From UBA2227 sp036677505 (lineage in GTDB: Bacteria > Bacillota_I > Bacilli_A > Erysipelotrichales > Erysipelotrichaceae): DNA of 64,000 nucleotides. The notes below the pieces were generated by a model. The model ran no database searches and was not told the DNA's origin. It saw only the letters and a list, made by a program, of their open reading frames with translations. Shown here one piece after another: positions 26,779 to 35,061 of the stretch. A program made the position numbers and the translations under genes. The stretch is from the NCBI GenBank assembly GCA_036677505.1, contig JAVBWK010000036.1, positions 38,045-102,044 of the forward strand, read 5' to 3'. Within the stretch, counting starts at the first letter, position 1. Every line of letters begins with the position of its first letter.

Positions 26779-28403
26779 CGTTTGAACCTCTTAATCAGAC
26801 TGTCAGCAAAGTTTTCACCGAAAATTGCCTGAGGAACCTGCAACCAATAAGTAGTCAAGAAGTAAGCACCCATCGTAACTAAGGTACCGATACCCAAAAT
26901 GATCAGCATGATCAATCGGGGATACTGGGTGGGATCAGGGATGATAAGTCCGAACAAATGACTCATCAGCGTAAAAGCACCAAGGCCGATCATCATCAGT
27001 AAAATCAATCGCCATGTTTTTTTATAACGTATTCTTAAGGTTTTACGAATTTGAAACAGCGAAACGAATATGACAAACGCAGAGGAAAGCGCAGCCGAAA
27101 AGATCGAACCGTAAAAATCAAACAGAATGATCAGCGGCATGATGGTTGCCATGTTAATGACAAAGCCGATGACCCAATTGATCAGAATCTTTCGTTTCAT
27201 GCGTAAAGACATCATCATCGTTGTCACAACCGGATAAATCGTTCCGGTCAGTGCCAGCAAGGTCGATGTCCTCAAAACGATGGCTCCGATTGTTACATTA
27301 TCGGAACCATACATCACATAATAAACCGGCTCTGCCAAAAAAAACAAAACAAAACTTAAAGGAATTGCCAGATATAAAACTGTATTCAAGGCGTCGGTAA
27401 TATATTTGCGGACTTGCTTCATATTATTCTCTTCGTAAGAAGAAGTAATATACGGGATGATGGCAATTGAAAATCCCGGAGCCAGCACTTGCGGGATCGA
27501 TGTAAGTTTATTGGTTGTAAACATGATCATGGAATACAACAGTTTGATCTGACTTTCGTTATCAGAAATCATGTACATCGATCGATTAAATAAAAACAGA
27601 TTGGAGATGCTGAATCCTGAGCTGAAAAAGGACATCAGAAAAAACGGAATTGAAAAATTGAATAACTCAATGATCAACTCCTTTCTGTCAACGGGCTGAG
27701 AAGTCTGCTGATCTGCCTTCAGTTTCAAATCTTTGTATACCCGACGGTCGAGAAATAAAAACTGAAAAATTGATATCATGGCCGACACCGAGGTTGACAG
27801 TACAGCAAAGTATACCGCCCACATCGAATCCTGTCTGAAAACAACTACGGCCAAAAAGCCCATCCCTAACAAAAACAGGATGCGTGCCAACTGCTCAAGC
27901 ACCTGTGAAAAAGCATACTCTTTCAGATACTTTAATCCCTGATAAAATCCCCTGAAACTGCTAAGCAAAGGAACGACAAACAACGCAAGAGCAATGATCA
28001 TCAGGACATACTGTGTCCTTTGCAGAGTTTCTGCCGTGACGTTCTCTGTAACGATCAAAGTGGCAATCGGTTCTGAAAACAGCAGCACGATCATCATTGA
28101 GACAAAACCAAAAACCGCCATAAATGACATGGACAGTTTTCGGATGAGTATGACTGTTTTTACATCCTCTTTAACGACATATTTAGCGACTAAAGCGGCA
28201 ACGGCAAAAGGAAGCCCGGCGAGTGAGACTTTCAGCAGTAAATCATAAATTGAATAAGCATAGGCATAATAGGCGGTATTGGCTTCTGTAGCCAATGCGG
28301 TAAAAGGTGATACATACAAGATACCTAAAGCCTTAGACAAAAATATACCGGCAGTACTGGTGAGACCGCCGGCAATCAATGATTGTTTACGACGATTGGT
28401 CAT
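26775..28403 (-). CDS. murJ: MurJ/SpoVB-family lipid II flippase (YtgP-like)
   Basis: MOP-superfamily membrane protein of 542 residues with about 14 hydrophobic segments, moving lipid-linked sugars across the membrane. The N-terminal GGLTSTAGIFLSKALGILYVSPF and FRGFYQGLKYL segments fit the polysaccharide biosynthesis/MVF group. Bacillus YtgP, the MurJ of that species, lies next to the same pseudouridine synthase, which supports the peptidoglycan role. SpoVB or O-antigen-type paralogs are the alternative. Confidence 0.85.
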   Translation of the reverse strand: MTNRRKQSLIAGGLTSTAGIFLSKALGILYVSPFTALATEANTAYYAYAYSIYDLLLKVSLAGLPFAVAALVAKYVVKEDVKTVILIRKLSMSFMAVFGFVSMMIVLLFSEPIATLIVTENVTAETLQRTQYVLMIIALALFVVPLLSSFRGFYQGLKYLKEYAFSQVLEQLARILFLLGMGFLAVVVFRQDSMWAVYFAVLSTSVSAMISIFQFLFLDRRVYKDLKLKADQQTSQPVDRKELIIELFNFSIPFFLMSFFSSGFSISNLFLFNRSMYMISDNESQIKLLYSMIMFTTNKLTSIPQVLAPGFSIAIIPYITSSYEENNMKQVRKYITDALNTVLYLAIPLSFVLFFLAEPVYYVMYGSDNVTIGAIVLRTSTLLALTGTIYPVVTTMMMSLRMKRKILINWVIGFVINMATIMPLIILFDFYGSIFSAALSSAFVIFVSLFQIRKTLRIRYKKTWRLILLMMIGLGAFTLMSHLFGLIIPDPTQYPRLIMLIILGIGTLVTMGAYFLTTYWLQVPQAIFGENFADSLIKRFKR

Positions 28404-28969
28404 GGATTGCTACCTTCTTCGCCATTATCTTCACCGTCGGTCGGTTCTTCGACCGGTGTTCCGTCATCATATGTTTTATTGACATCAAAAAACTCACGGG
28501 TTACCTGCAGTTTCGCATAATCGCGCCATAGAACCATGATCTTAAGATTGATCATCGGATCATTTGAAATCCCGCTGACGATCAAACCTTTGACATACCC
28601 TTTTTCGATATTGACTTGATAGGGAATCAGATTGTATTCCAAATCTTCAAAGATTCCGATCGTAGGCATCATTTTAGCTGCCAGTTCCGGAGTTATATTG
28701 TTTTCAACGACCATGATCTCAATAGCATACATCGCAATTTTCGGTGAATCGATGATCACATCATACCGATACTCATTATCATTGATTTTATTCATTACGA
28801 CTTCAAGATCATAATATTCAGAGGCCAAAACAAACCGGTCATTATCAAAAACAGATGTATAATACGCTGAATAGCGCTGGAATTTTGCCTGATCGATTTC
28901 ATCGTTATCAAACCACTGACACCCGGATAATATCGAGGCCAATAGGATGATCATTGTCAGTTTACGCAT
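28400..28969 (-). CDS. Lipoprotein of unknown function
   Basis: 189 residues. Signal peptide with lipobox ILSGC (cysteine about residue 17), so it is likely anchored on the outer membrane face. The body is beta-rich with no motif I recognise and the tail is acidic (PTDGEDNGEEGSNP). It is the first gene of the lipoprotein-flippase-pseudouridine synthase unit, overlapping the flippase by four bases, so an envelope role is plausible but unproven. Confidence 0.75.
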   Translation of the reverse strand: MRKLTMIILLASILSGCQWFDNDEIDQAKFQRYSAYYTSVFDNDRFVLASEYYDLEVVMNKINDNEYRYDVIIDSPKIAMYAIEIMVVENNITPELAAKMMPTIGIFEDLEYNLIPYQVNIEKGYVKGLIVSGISNDPMINLKIMVLWRDYAKLQVTREFFDVNKTYDDGTPVEEPTDGEDNGEEGSNP

Positions 28970-28986
28970 ACAAACACCTCTGATGT

Positions 28987-29017
28987 ATTATACCACAGTG
29001 AACATTTGGTGTATAAT
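28987..29017. promoter_or_regulatory. Face-to-face divergent promoters
   Basis: Minus strand TGGTATAAT (-10 at 28987-28992, TG-extended) serves the lipoprotein operon; plus strand TATAAT (29012-29017) serves the small membrane gene. The two -10 boxes and flanking bases form an inverted repeat (ATTATACCA / TGGTGTATAAT) with 24 bases between, so they may compete or share a regulator. Confidence 0.6.
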
Positions 29018-29035
29018 GGTTTTTGAGGTGAACCT

Positions 29036-29197
29036 ATGACATCAAGACAGAAAGCAGGCATCCTGTTTGTTATTCTCGGCATTTATTTACTTATTCTGAA
29101 TGTCTTTCCATCGATCGGCCAATATGTACGTGATGTTCTCAGCTGGCCGGTGATCCTGATCATCCTGGGTGCATACCTGGTATTCTCAAGAAAATAA
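29036..29197 (+). CDS. Small membrane protein, DUF5668/LiaF-like
   Basis: 53-residue ORF (MTSRQKAGILFVILG..., ending GAYLVFSRK). Two hydrophobic helices (about 8-24 and 38-50) linked by a short loop, with WPVILIILGAYL resembling the LiaF/DUF5668 transmembrane motif found in envelope-stress sensors. It has its own promoter, a GAGGTG ribosome site six bases upstream of the ATG, and a terminator, so it is very likely a real gene. It is the only plus-strand gene in this stretch. Confidence 0.8.
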   Translation: MTSRQKAGILFVILGIYLLILNVFPSIGQYVRDVLSWPVILIILGAYLVFSRK

Positions 29198-29220
29198 CCG
29201 CCGATATCCGGCGGTTATTT
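29196..29220. terminator. Bidirectional terminator between the small membrane gene and tyrS
   Basis: Stem AACCGCCG / CGGCGGTT with a five-base loop, ATTTT after it on the plus strand and TTATTTTC on the minus strand. It serves both converging genes. Confidence 0.8.
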
Positions 29221-30467
29221 TAATCATGACGAATGACGCTGTACGTTTTCTTTCCTTTTCGCAACACCGTCAAAGAATGGTGGAGCGCATTCTGCTTTTT
29301 AACGATAAACTCCAAATCCGTTATTTTCGATCCGTTGACAGATACCGACCCGCCAACGATCAAATCGCGGGCATCTCTTTTGCTTTTTGCCAATCCGACC
29401 AAAACCAAACAATCGATCAGCAAAGCGTCTTCTGTCAAACCTGCCGAAGGTGCATCCGATAAGGCAACATTCAACTCAGAAAAACTCAGTCGGTCGAACT
29501 GACCCGAAAATAATACCTCGGTGATTTTCATAGCACTGCTTAAACCTTCATCACCAAAAACCAGGATGGTAAGCTCTTCCGCAAGGGCTTTTTGAGCCAG
29601 TCGCAAATGCGGCTGTTGTTGAGTCATTTCCGCAAACTCCAGAATCTGTTGAGGCGACTTAAATGACAGCCTTTTCATAAAATCAATGATATCCTGATCG
29701 GAAACATTGATCCAGTACTGATAGAATGTGTAGGAATCTGTTTTGGTCGGATCCAGCCAAATATTCTTACCTTCACTTTTACCAAACTTACTGCCGTCCG
29801 AGTTGGTAATCAGCGGTGAGGTCACTCCGAACACCTTCGCATGACTGCCCACGACCTTTCGGATGAGTTCACTGCCGCTGGTCAGATTTCCCCACTGGTC
29901 ACTGCCGCCGATCTGCATATCACACTGATGGTTCTGATACAGATGCAACCAGTCCGCTGCCTGTAAGATCGTATACGTAAACTCCGTAAACGATATCCCG
30001 GTAGCCAGACGCGAAGAAACGATGTCTTTTGCGATCATATAGTTGACATTGAAATGTTTGCCGTACTCACGCAAAAAAGTCAGAATGTCGATTTTACTGA
30101 GCCAGTCATAATTGTTGACGATGGTCACGGGCAAATCCGAACTGCACAAAATTGCGCGAATCTGTGCAGATATACCCACGATATTCGCATTGATCTCATC
30201 AAGAGACTGCAAGGACCGTTCGGTCGTCGGCCGCGGATCACCGATCATGCCGGTAGCTCCCCCGATCAGCGCGATGGGATGGTGCCCCTGCTGCTGGTAA
30301 CGCTTCAGTAAAAGCAATTGCTGTAAATGGCCGATATGCAGTGAGTCTGCCGTCGGATCAAAACCGCAATATACCGTCATCGGTAATTTGATGCGCTCTT
30401 TCAAACCTTCCAAATCTGTAACATCCTTAATCAGCCCCCGCCAAGTCAGTTCTTCTAAAAAATCCAT
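29220..30467 (-). CDS. tyrS: Tyrosyl-tRNA synthetase
   Basis: Charges tRNA-Tyr. 415 residues from the ATG at 30467 (MDFLEELTWRG), chosen because GAAGGGAG lies nine bases upstream. The longer frame starts inside the T-box. HIGH box is DSLHIGHL; KMSKS equivalent is KFGKSEG; a C-terminal S4 RNA-binding domain carries LIVGGSVSVNG. Controlled by a tyrosine T-box. Confidence 0.98.
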   Translation of the reverse strand: MDFLEELTWRGLIKDVTDLEGLKERIKLPMTVYCGFDPTADSLHIGHLQQLLLLKRYQQQGHHPIALIGGATGMIGDPRPTTERSLQSLDEINANIVGISAQIRAILCSSDLPVTIVNNYDWLSKIDILTFLREYGKHFNVNYMIAKDIVSSRLATGISFTEFTYTILQAADWLHLYQNHQCDMQIGGSDQWGNLTSGSELIRKVVGSHAKVFGVTSPLITNSDGSKFGKSEGKNIWLDPTKTDSYTFYQYWINVSDQDIIDFMKRLSFKSPQQILEFAEMTQQQPHLRLAQKALAEELTILVFGDEGLSSAMKITEVLFSGQFDRLSFSELNVALSDAPSAGLTEDALLIDCLVLVGLAKSKRDARDLIVGGSVSVNGSKITDLEFIVKKQNALHHSLTVLRKGKKTYSVIRHD

Positions 30468-30485
30468 GATTTTTCTCCCTTCAAA

Positions 30486-30686
30486 TAAAAAACGCCCTTG
30501 AGTCCAAGGGCGCATATGCGCGGTACCACCTTAGTTCACTTTCGTGCACTTGAACCGTTAACGCCGGCAACGTCTTTACTTTTCATAAAGATGCTCAGGG
30601 GTGTATTTCCTTGTGCCAAACAACAGTTTTCACCGGCCACTGTCTCTCTGAAGGATCTTACAAGTACTTATTCCCGTCTTTGCGAT
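30486..30686 (-). promoter_or_regulatory. Tyrosine T-box riboswitch
   Basis: Leader of tyrS. The T-box sequence AACTAAGGTGGTACCGCG lies at 30519-30536. The terminator is CGCCCTT / AAGGGCG (30493-30512) followed by a T-run. The 3' side of Stem I reads GAAATACACCCCTGAG, placing the specifier codon TAC (Tyr) at 30603-30605. Uncharged tRNA-Tyr pairing with the specifier and the T-box stops the terminator forming, raising tyrS expression. Confidence 0.96.
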
Positions 30687-30692
30687 ACTGCA

Positions 30693-30721
30693 ATTATATA
30701 TAATCTATGCTTGAGCGTCAA
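30693..30721 (-). promoter_or_regulatory. Promoter of tyrS
   Basis: Minus strand TTGACG (30716-30721), 17-base spacer, TATAAT (30693-30698). It abuts the ccpA stop codon, so tyrS is transcribed separately from ccpA. Confidence 0.9.
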
Positions 30722-31711
30722 TTATTTTGTCGACTGACGTGGGGTAAACAAGTAACTTAACTCGATTTCCCGATCTTCGAAAGACTCCTGATGCAGCAGT
30801 TTTGTCATCATCCGCATCGCAACGGCTCCAAGATCGTACGAAGGAATCGAAAAGCTGGATAAGCGCGGCCGGACCATGGCGTTGTACTTGGTATCGATGA
30901 CACAGACAATTTCCATTTCCTTGGGTACAGCGATGCCATTTTCATTGGCTGCATTGATAGCAGCCAATGCCTGTGAATCACGATAAGCAATGATCAGATC
31001 ATGTCTTTTGTCTTTAAAATAATTCGACAAAAATTCGTATGAGCTGCGATACATTGCCGGGATTTCGATATACTGATTGAACGTCAGCTGCTTTTCTTCA
31101 AATGCACGTGTTACGCCTTTAATCAACTGATTGATTGCATAAGAGTTCTTGCGGTCTTCAATGATAGCGATGTCTTTCTGACCGCGGCTGATATACTGCA
31201 ACGCAAGTTCATACGCTGCCTTTTCAATATCGACATAGACACAGGCAACATTATTCTCCGACATGCGGTTGCCGATCAGTACGATCGGAAACTGATATTT
31301 GGTTAGTTCCCTCAACTCGTTGTACAGCAATTTATCATTGTATATAACGACTCCGTCCACACGGGACTTGATAATATTTTCAATGATTTCATTGATCTCA
31401 AGAATCCCTTCGGTTGTCGTATGCAACATGATATTATACTTGTAAATCTTTGCGACATCGAGCAATCCGTTAATGATCTGACCGGTGTAATTGAAACTGG
31501 CTTCCGGGACAACCAAAGCAATCGTCGTGGTTTTCTGCAACGCCAAACCCTGCGCGATGGCATTGGGTTTGTATCCGAGTTTTTCAATGGCCGATTCAAC
31601 CCGGGCCCGTGTATCTTCACGGACGATTTCCAATCCATTAATGACACGGGAGACCGTGGCAAGGGATACTTTCGCCTCATTGGCAACATCATATATGGTA
31701 ACACGTTTCAT
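30722..31711 (-). CDS. ccpA: Catabolite control protein A (LacI family)
   Basis: Global carbon regulator that binds cre sites when Hpr-Ser-P signals sugar. 329 residues: N-terminal LacI-type helix-turn-helix (TIYDVANEAKVSLATVSRVING) with hinge helix, then a PBP-like core with TIALVVPEASFNYTGQ and SRVDGVVIYN. The operon ytxG-ytxH-ccpA is the same as in Bacillus, which supports CcpA over a local sugar repressor. Two good cre matches in the window (ord and tpl promoters) give it plausible targets. Confidence 0.85.
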   Translation of the reverse strand: MKRVTIYDVANEAKVSLATVSRVINGLEIVREDTRARVESAIEKLGYKPNAIAQGLALQKTTTIALVVPEASFNYTGQIINGLLDVAKIYKYNIMLHTTTEGILEINEIIENIIKSRVDGVVIYNDKLLYNELRELTKYQFPIVLIGNRMSENNVACVYVDIEKAAYELALQYISRGQKDIAIIEDRKNSYAINQLIKGVTRAFEEKQLTFNQYIEIPAMYRSSYEFLSNYFKDKRHDLIIAYRDSQALAAINAANENGIAVPKEMEIVCVIDTKYNAMVRPRLSSFSIPSYDLGAVAMRMMTKLLHQESFEDREIELSYLFTPRQSTK

Positions 31712-31719
31712 TTCAGCAC

Positions 31720-32328
31720 CTACTTATCTTCTTCTTTCGTTTTCGGTTTCAGCCATTCTTTCAGTTTACCGACAGCTTTCTCTGCCAAGTCAACCGTTTT
31801 CTCTTTGGCATCTTCGATTTTCTCTTGAACATCCGGACGGTTGATGAATTCATCAATTTTTTCTTTGGTGTGCTCAACCGTTTCAACCGTGACTTTCACC
31901 GCTTTATCTTTAAGCTCAGTAACTTTCTCTACAAACTCCTCATTTTCAGAAACTTTATCGACGACTTTATCCTTGATTTCAGCTGCCTTGCTTTTCACGC
32001 TGGCAAACCGCTCTTTCCAGGCTTCATCTTCTTTGATTTCAATGAGTTTTTCTTTCGCGTCATTAAGCACGGCTACCGTTTTTTCCTTCGCCTGATTCAG
32101 ACGGGCTTTAAGTTCCTCATCTTCCTTTAAATCATGAATCATTTTTTTGGTAGCTTCGACGATATTTTCTACACCGCGAACTACATCTTCTTTGATCTTC
32201 CGTACTTTGTCTTTTTCATCATCTTTCAACTCTTCAATCACCTGATCGACATCTTCCTTGAAACTTTCGACATCTTTGCTGATTTCTTCTAAGGTTTTAT
32301 CCACCTGCTCTTTACCTTCACTCATCAT
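31720..32328 (-). CDS. YtxH-position charged repeat protein
   Basis: 202 residues from the ATG at 32328 (AAGGAG six bases upstream). It has no signal or membrane segment. Nearly the whole chain is charged amphipathic helix; from residue 69 four imperfect repeats of about 30 residues follow (roughly 69-99, 100-129, 130-162, 164-194), each of the form E/D-acid-start, K-rich helix with an A-K-E-K-type core, resembling LEA or apolipoprotein-like helices. In Bacillus, ytxH precedes ccpA and is tied to stress, but the true YtxH has a membrane segment that this lacks. Function unknown; it overlaps the upstream gene. Confidence 0.75.
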   Translation of the reverse strand: MMSEGKEQVDKTLEEISKDVESFKEDVDQVIEELKDDEKDKVRKIKEDVVRGVENIVEATKKMIHDLKEDEELKARLNQAKEKTVAVLNDAKEKLIEIKEDEAWKERFASVKSKAAEIKDKVVDKVSENEEFVEKVTELKDKAVKVTVETVEHTKEKIDEFINRPDVQEKIEDAKEKTVDLAEKAVGKLKEWLKPKTKEEDK

Positions 32329-32698
32329 CAAAATCTCCTTTCTGTTTATCACCTTTATTTTTTACTTTACTGAATGCGGACAATGCCGTATCTTTGATCC
32401 ATTCATAATTTTCGGATACGACCCGGACCGCACCTTTGACAGCCGATTCAGTCGCAGTATGCACCAAGTCGATCGAATGAGACAACCGACTCAATGTTGA
32501 CAGCGGAGCTTTTACCTCATCGAGACTGACATTCACTTTATCCATGGCTGTATTTACTTTGGAAACTGTCACTCCGACATCGGCCAAAAGCAAATAAACC
32601 CTGCGTAAAATCAAAATAAGAAAAATCAGTACCACTACGCCTAAAAAAGGCAGTAACTGTACTGATACCTCTTGTAATGCGCTTAACAATGCATCCAT
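32318..32698 (-). CDS. DUF948 membrane protein (YtxG-like)
   Basis: 126 residues from the ATG at 32698, with GAGGTGATCAAG upstream. One membrane segment (about 11-37), then a coiled-coil-like helix (VNTAMDKVNVSLDEVKAPLSTLSRL) typical of DUF948. Bacillus ytxG-ytxH are general-stress proteins upstream of ccpA, and the order is the same here. It overlaps the next gene by 11 bases. Confidence 0.85.
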   Translation of the reverse strand: MDALLSALQEVSVQLLPFLGVVVLIFLILILRRVYLLLADVGVTVSKVNTAMDKVNVSLDEVKAPLSTLSRLSHSIDLVHTATESAVKGAVRVVSENYEWIKDTALSAFSKVKNKGDKQKGDFDDE

Positions 32699-32716
32699 CT
32701 TGATCACCTCAAAATC

Positions 32717-32745
32717 ATTGTACACAATTTTGAAAAAGTTTTCAA
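32717..32745 (-). promoter_or_regulatory. Promoter of the ytxG-ytxH-ccpA operon
   Basis: Minus strand TTGAAA (32740-32745), 17-base spacer, TACAAT (32717-32722), in the murC to ytxG gap. Confidence 0.85.
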
Positions 32746-32747
32746 GA

Positions 32748-34049
32748 TTATTGGTAGCGCTTTACTGAATCACTTAAATTATAAATGTCCTTGGAACTCA
32801 TAAACAAATATACGGCAGGTTTATAGGCAGCCAGCCGTTGGGCATCGGCTTCGTTTTCATCTACGATGAAACTTCCCTCGATCATATTTTGCAGATATGT
32901 GATATCGATATCGATACCTTCTTCTTTGTCATCAATGCTGGTAAAGGGACACAAGGCGACAACATCGGCTTTGGATAAAGCCTGTGCAAACTCCTTGGCA
33001 AAACGGAATACCCGTGAAACCCGATGCGGTTTAAAAATCGCGATCAGTGTCTTATCCGGATAACGTTTACGGGCTGCATCCACCGTGACCGATACTTCGG
33101 TCGGATGATGGGCATAATCATCGATGAATATGCTGTCTTTGACTTGTGTGATCACAAAGCGCCGTTTTGCACCCCTAAACATGGCAAGCCCCTGATTGCA
33201 CTGTTGAGCCGTTAAGCCTTCGAGATAACCGATCGTGATTGCCGCAAGGCTGTTGTAAAGCATATGTGTGCCGACAAACGGTAAATCAAACCGCCCGTAA
33301 TGCTTCCCGCTGATCTTCACATCAAAAGAGGTGGAGGTCACGGTTTCAACAATATCGTATGCTATGACATCGTTGTCCGGGTTGATTCCGTAATATAAAG
33401 CGCGGGATGAAAGTCTCAGATTACGCGATCGTAAATCATCACCGAACACGATGCAAACCTCACTTACATTTTGAGAGAACTGCTCATAAGCCGAAGCATA
33501 ATCGGCTTCATCTTTGAAATAATCGACATGATCGATATCAACATTGGTGATCACCGCAATCTGCGGTTTGTAAGCAAGAAAGTGACGGCGGTACTCACAT
33601 GCTTCAATTACAAGATAACGGTCTTGTTCATGTAGCATTCCATCACCATCACCAATCAGATGGCCGGTATTGAAAAACTGACTTAACATCGTTGATACCA
33701 TGTTGGTCGTTGTCGTTTTCCCATGACTTCCGGCAATGGCGATCGCACGGTAGCTTTCCATCAGTTTTCCCAAAAATTCATGATATCTGAAAATCTTGAG
33801 TGTCGGATTCGACCGGGCACGGATAACCTCACTAAAATCATCCGAAAAGGCATTACCGATAACGACGGTCGAGTGATCTTCAATTTCGTGATGGCTAAAA
33901 GGATATACCGGAATATTGCGCCGATGCAATTCATCTTCGGTAAAGATATGTTTTTCGATATCACTGCCTGAAACAGTCTCGCCGATATCATGCAGCATGC
34001 ATGCCAGCGCAGCCATTCCGGCTCCTTTGATTCCTATAAGATAAATCAT
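32748..34049 (-). CDS. murC: UDP-N-acetylmuramate--L-alanine ligase
   Basis: First amino-acid-adding step of peptidoglycan precursor synthesis. 433 residues: N-terminal Rossmann GIKGAGMAALA, ATP loop GSHGKTTTTNM, NVDIDHVDYF, and the DDYAHHPTEV motif. It overlaps the preceding gene by four bases (ATGA). Neighbours ytpR and ytxG match Bacillus. Confidence 0.97.
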   Translation of the reverse strand: MIYLIGIKGAGMAALACMLHDIGETVSGSDIEKHIFTEDELHRRNIPVYPFSHHEIEDHSTVVIGNAFSDDFSEVIRARSNPTLKIFRYHEFLGKLMESYRAIAIAGSHGKTTTTNMVSTMLSQFFNTGHLIGDGDGMLHEQDRYLVIEACEYRRHFLAYKPQIAVITNVDIDHVDYFKDEADYASAYEQFSQNVSEVCIVFGDDLRSRNLRLSSRALYYGINPDNDVIAYDIVETVTSTSFDVKISGKHYGRFDLPFVGTHMLYNSLAAITIGYLEGLTAQQCNQGLAMFRGAKRRFVITQVKDSIFIDDYAHHPTEVSVTVDAARKRYPDKTLIAIFKPHRVSRVFRFAKEFAQALSKADVVALCPFTSIDDKEEGIDIDITYLQNMIEGSFIVDENEADAQRLAAYKPAVYLFMSSKDIYNLSDSVKRYQ

Positions 34050-34708
34050 TGGCTCTCCTCTTCTTCCTCAAACAGGCTGATCAGTGTCTTCGGTTTTTCT
34101 TTGACCAACGGCTGATCCTGATCCGCGATCAGATCGAAACTGTCCTGCAAAAAGCTCTCACTCTTCTCGACTCCGAGCATTTGTTCAAGTGTCAGATGCT
34201 CGATTTCAGCAGCCTGCTTCACTTCGGCTATACGGTTCTTACCTTTGGTGACTCCATAAATCGGACTGATGATTGTGCCGAGAATGCTCTTGCTTTCCTC
34301 AACCGGCATTGACTGAACGACAGTTTTGATCGGTTGTTCTTTTTCCGAACGGCCAAACATCGGGCTGATGACCTCAGAAAACTCATAAGGTTTGGGTTCC
34401 GGTTTGACCGGGCGGCGAATCGGTTTGACGTCGATATCACTGACCTTGTCGACATCGATTTTCTTTATCGTCGGTTTATATTCGGCAACTTCAACAGCAT
34501 CAGCCTTGATGTCGACAAATTCCTTCTCTTTTTTCATCGGCAATTCCGCTACGACTGCCGATTTTTCGACACCTTTAACAGATTCGGAAATTTTCGGTTC
34601 CGCTTTGATGACTGCCGGTTTTTTAACAGGTTCAACAGCAGTTTCTTCTGCTTCCTCTTCAATGATCTCTTCTTCTTCAAAAAACAGTGACAAGAATTTT
34701 TTCAGCAT
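34046..34708 (-). CDS. Unknown acidic linker protein with paired SPxYG motifs
   Basis: 220 residues from the ATG at 34708 (GGGAG upstream). Highly charged, Pro/Lys/Glu-rich, probably disordered. It starts MLKKFLSLFFEEEE and ends LISLFEEEEESQ, so both ends carry a hydrophobic patch followed by Glu. Two short matching motifs, FSEVISPMFGR (110-120) and ILGTIISPIYGV (142-153), stand out. In Bacillus the DNA translocase gene sftA lies here between ytpR and murC and also begins with a KFF-type helix and acid stretch. This could be a motor-less relative or an unrelated division/segregation scaffold. No function assigned. Confidence 0.7.
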   Translation of the reverse strand: MLKKFLSLFFEEEEIIEEEAEETAVEPVKKPAVIKAEPKISESVKGVEKSAVVAELPMKKEKEFVDIKADAVEVAEYKPTIKKIDVDKVSDIDVKPIRRPVKPEPKPYEFSEVISPMFGRSEKEQPIKTVVQSMPVEESKSILGTIISPIYGVTKGKNRIAEVKQAAEIEHLTLEQMLGVEKSESFLQDSFDLIADQDQPLVKEKPKTLISLFEEEEESQ

Positions 34709-35061
34709 AACGTTTCTCCCAGAGCAGCGATATCCGGCACGGATCCGCATATGGTATCCTTTGGTAAATCAATCAAACCTTTGACCGGCTTTTTTGAGCC
34801 GGTAATTTCTAACAGAGAACACATTATCCCCTGCGAAGGCAACCCGGCAATCAGACTCTCTTCAATCATCGTACCATCTGCTAATACAGCCTTGGGCAAA
34901 GCCATGACCGTCAGCATGTCTTCCCTGATATTCTTCATCTTACAGAAAATATTGATTTCCTTATGACCGATATCGACAGAACACAGATGCAGACCATCGA
35001 CAGACGGATGACTGAATGCACGTACGATCAAAGGTTTATTCAATTCCCTCGACATTTTCAT
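34702..35061 (-). CDS. ytpR: Minimal YtpR-like tRNA-binding domain protein
   Basis: About 119 residues. The OB-fold tRNA-binding (EMAP/PheT-N) domain is recognisable from VMALPKAVLADGTMIEES and GIMCSLLEI. Bacillus YtpR is about 201 residues, so this copy lacks the N-terminal half and is nearly the bare domain. The start is uncertain: ATG at 35061 or 35055 inside the end of the upstream lipoprotein gene; the long frame upstream is not credible. It sits next to murC as in Bacillus. May bind tRNA. Confidence 0.75.
   Translation of the reverse strand: MKMSRELNKPLIVRAFSHPSVDGLHLCSVDIGHKEINIFCKMKNIREDMLTVMALPKAVLADGTMIEESLIAGLPSQGIMCSLLEITGSKKPVKGLIDLPKDTICGSVPDIAALGETLC

Noticed and set aside
30468..30515. 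Longer tyrS start
   Set aside because: This region is the T-box terminator and antiterminator, not protein.
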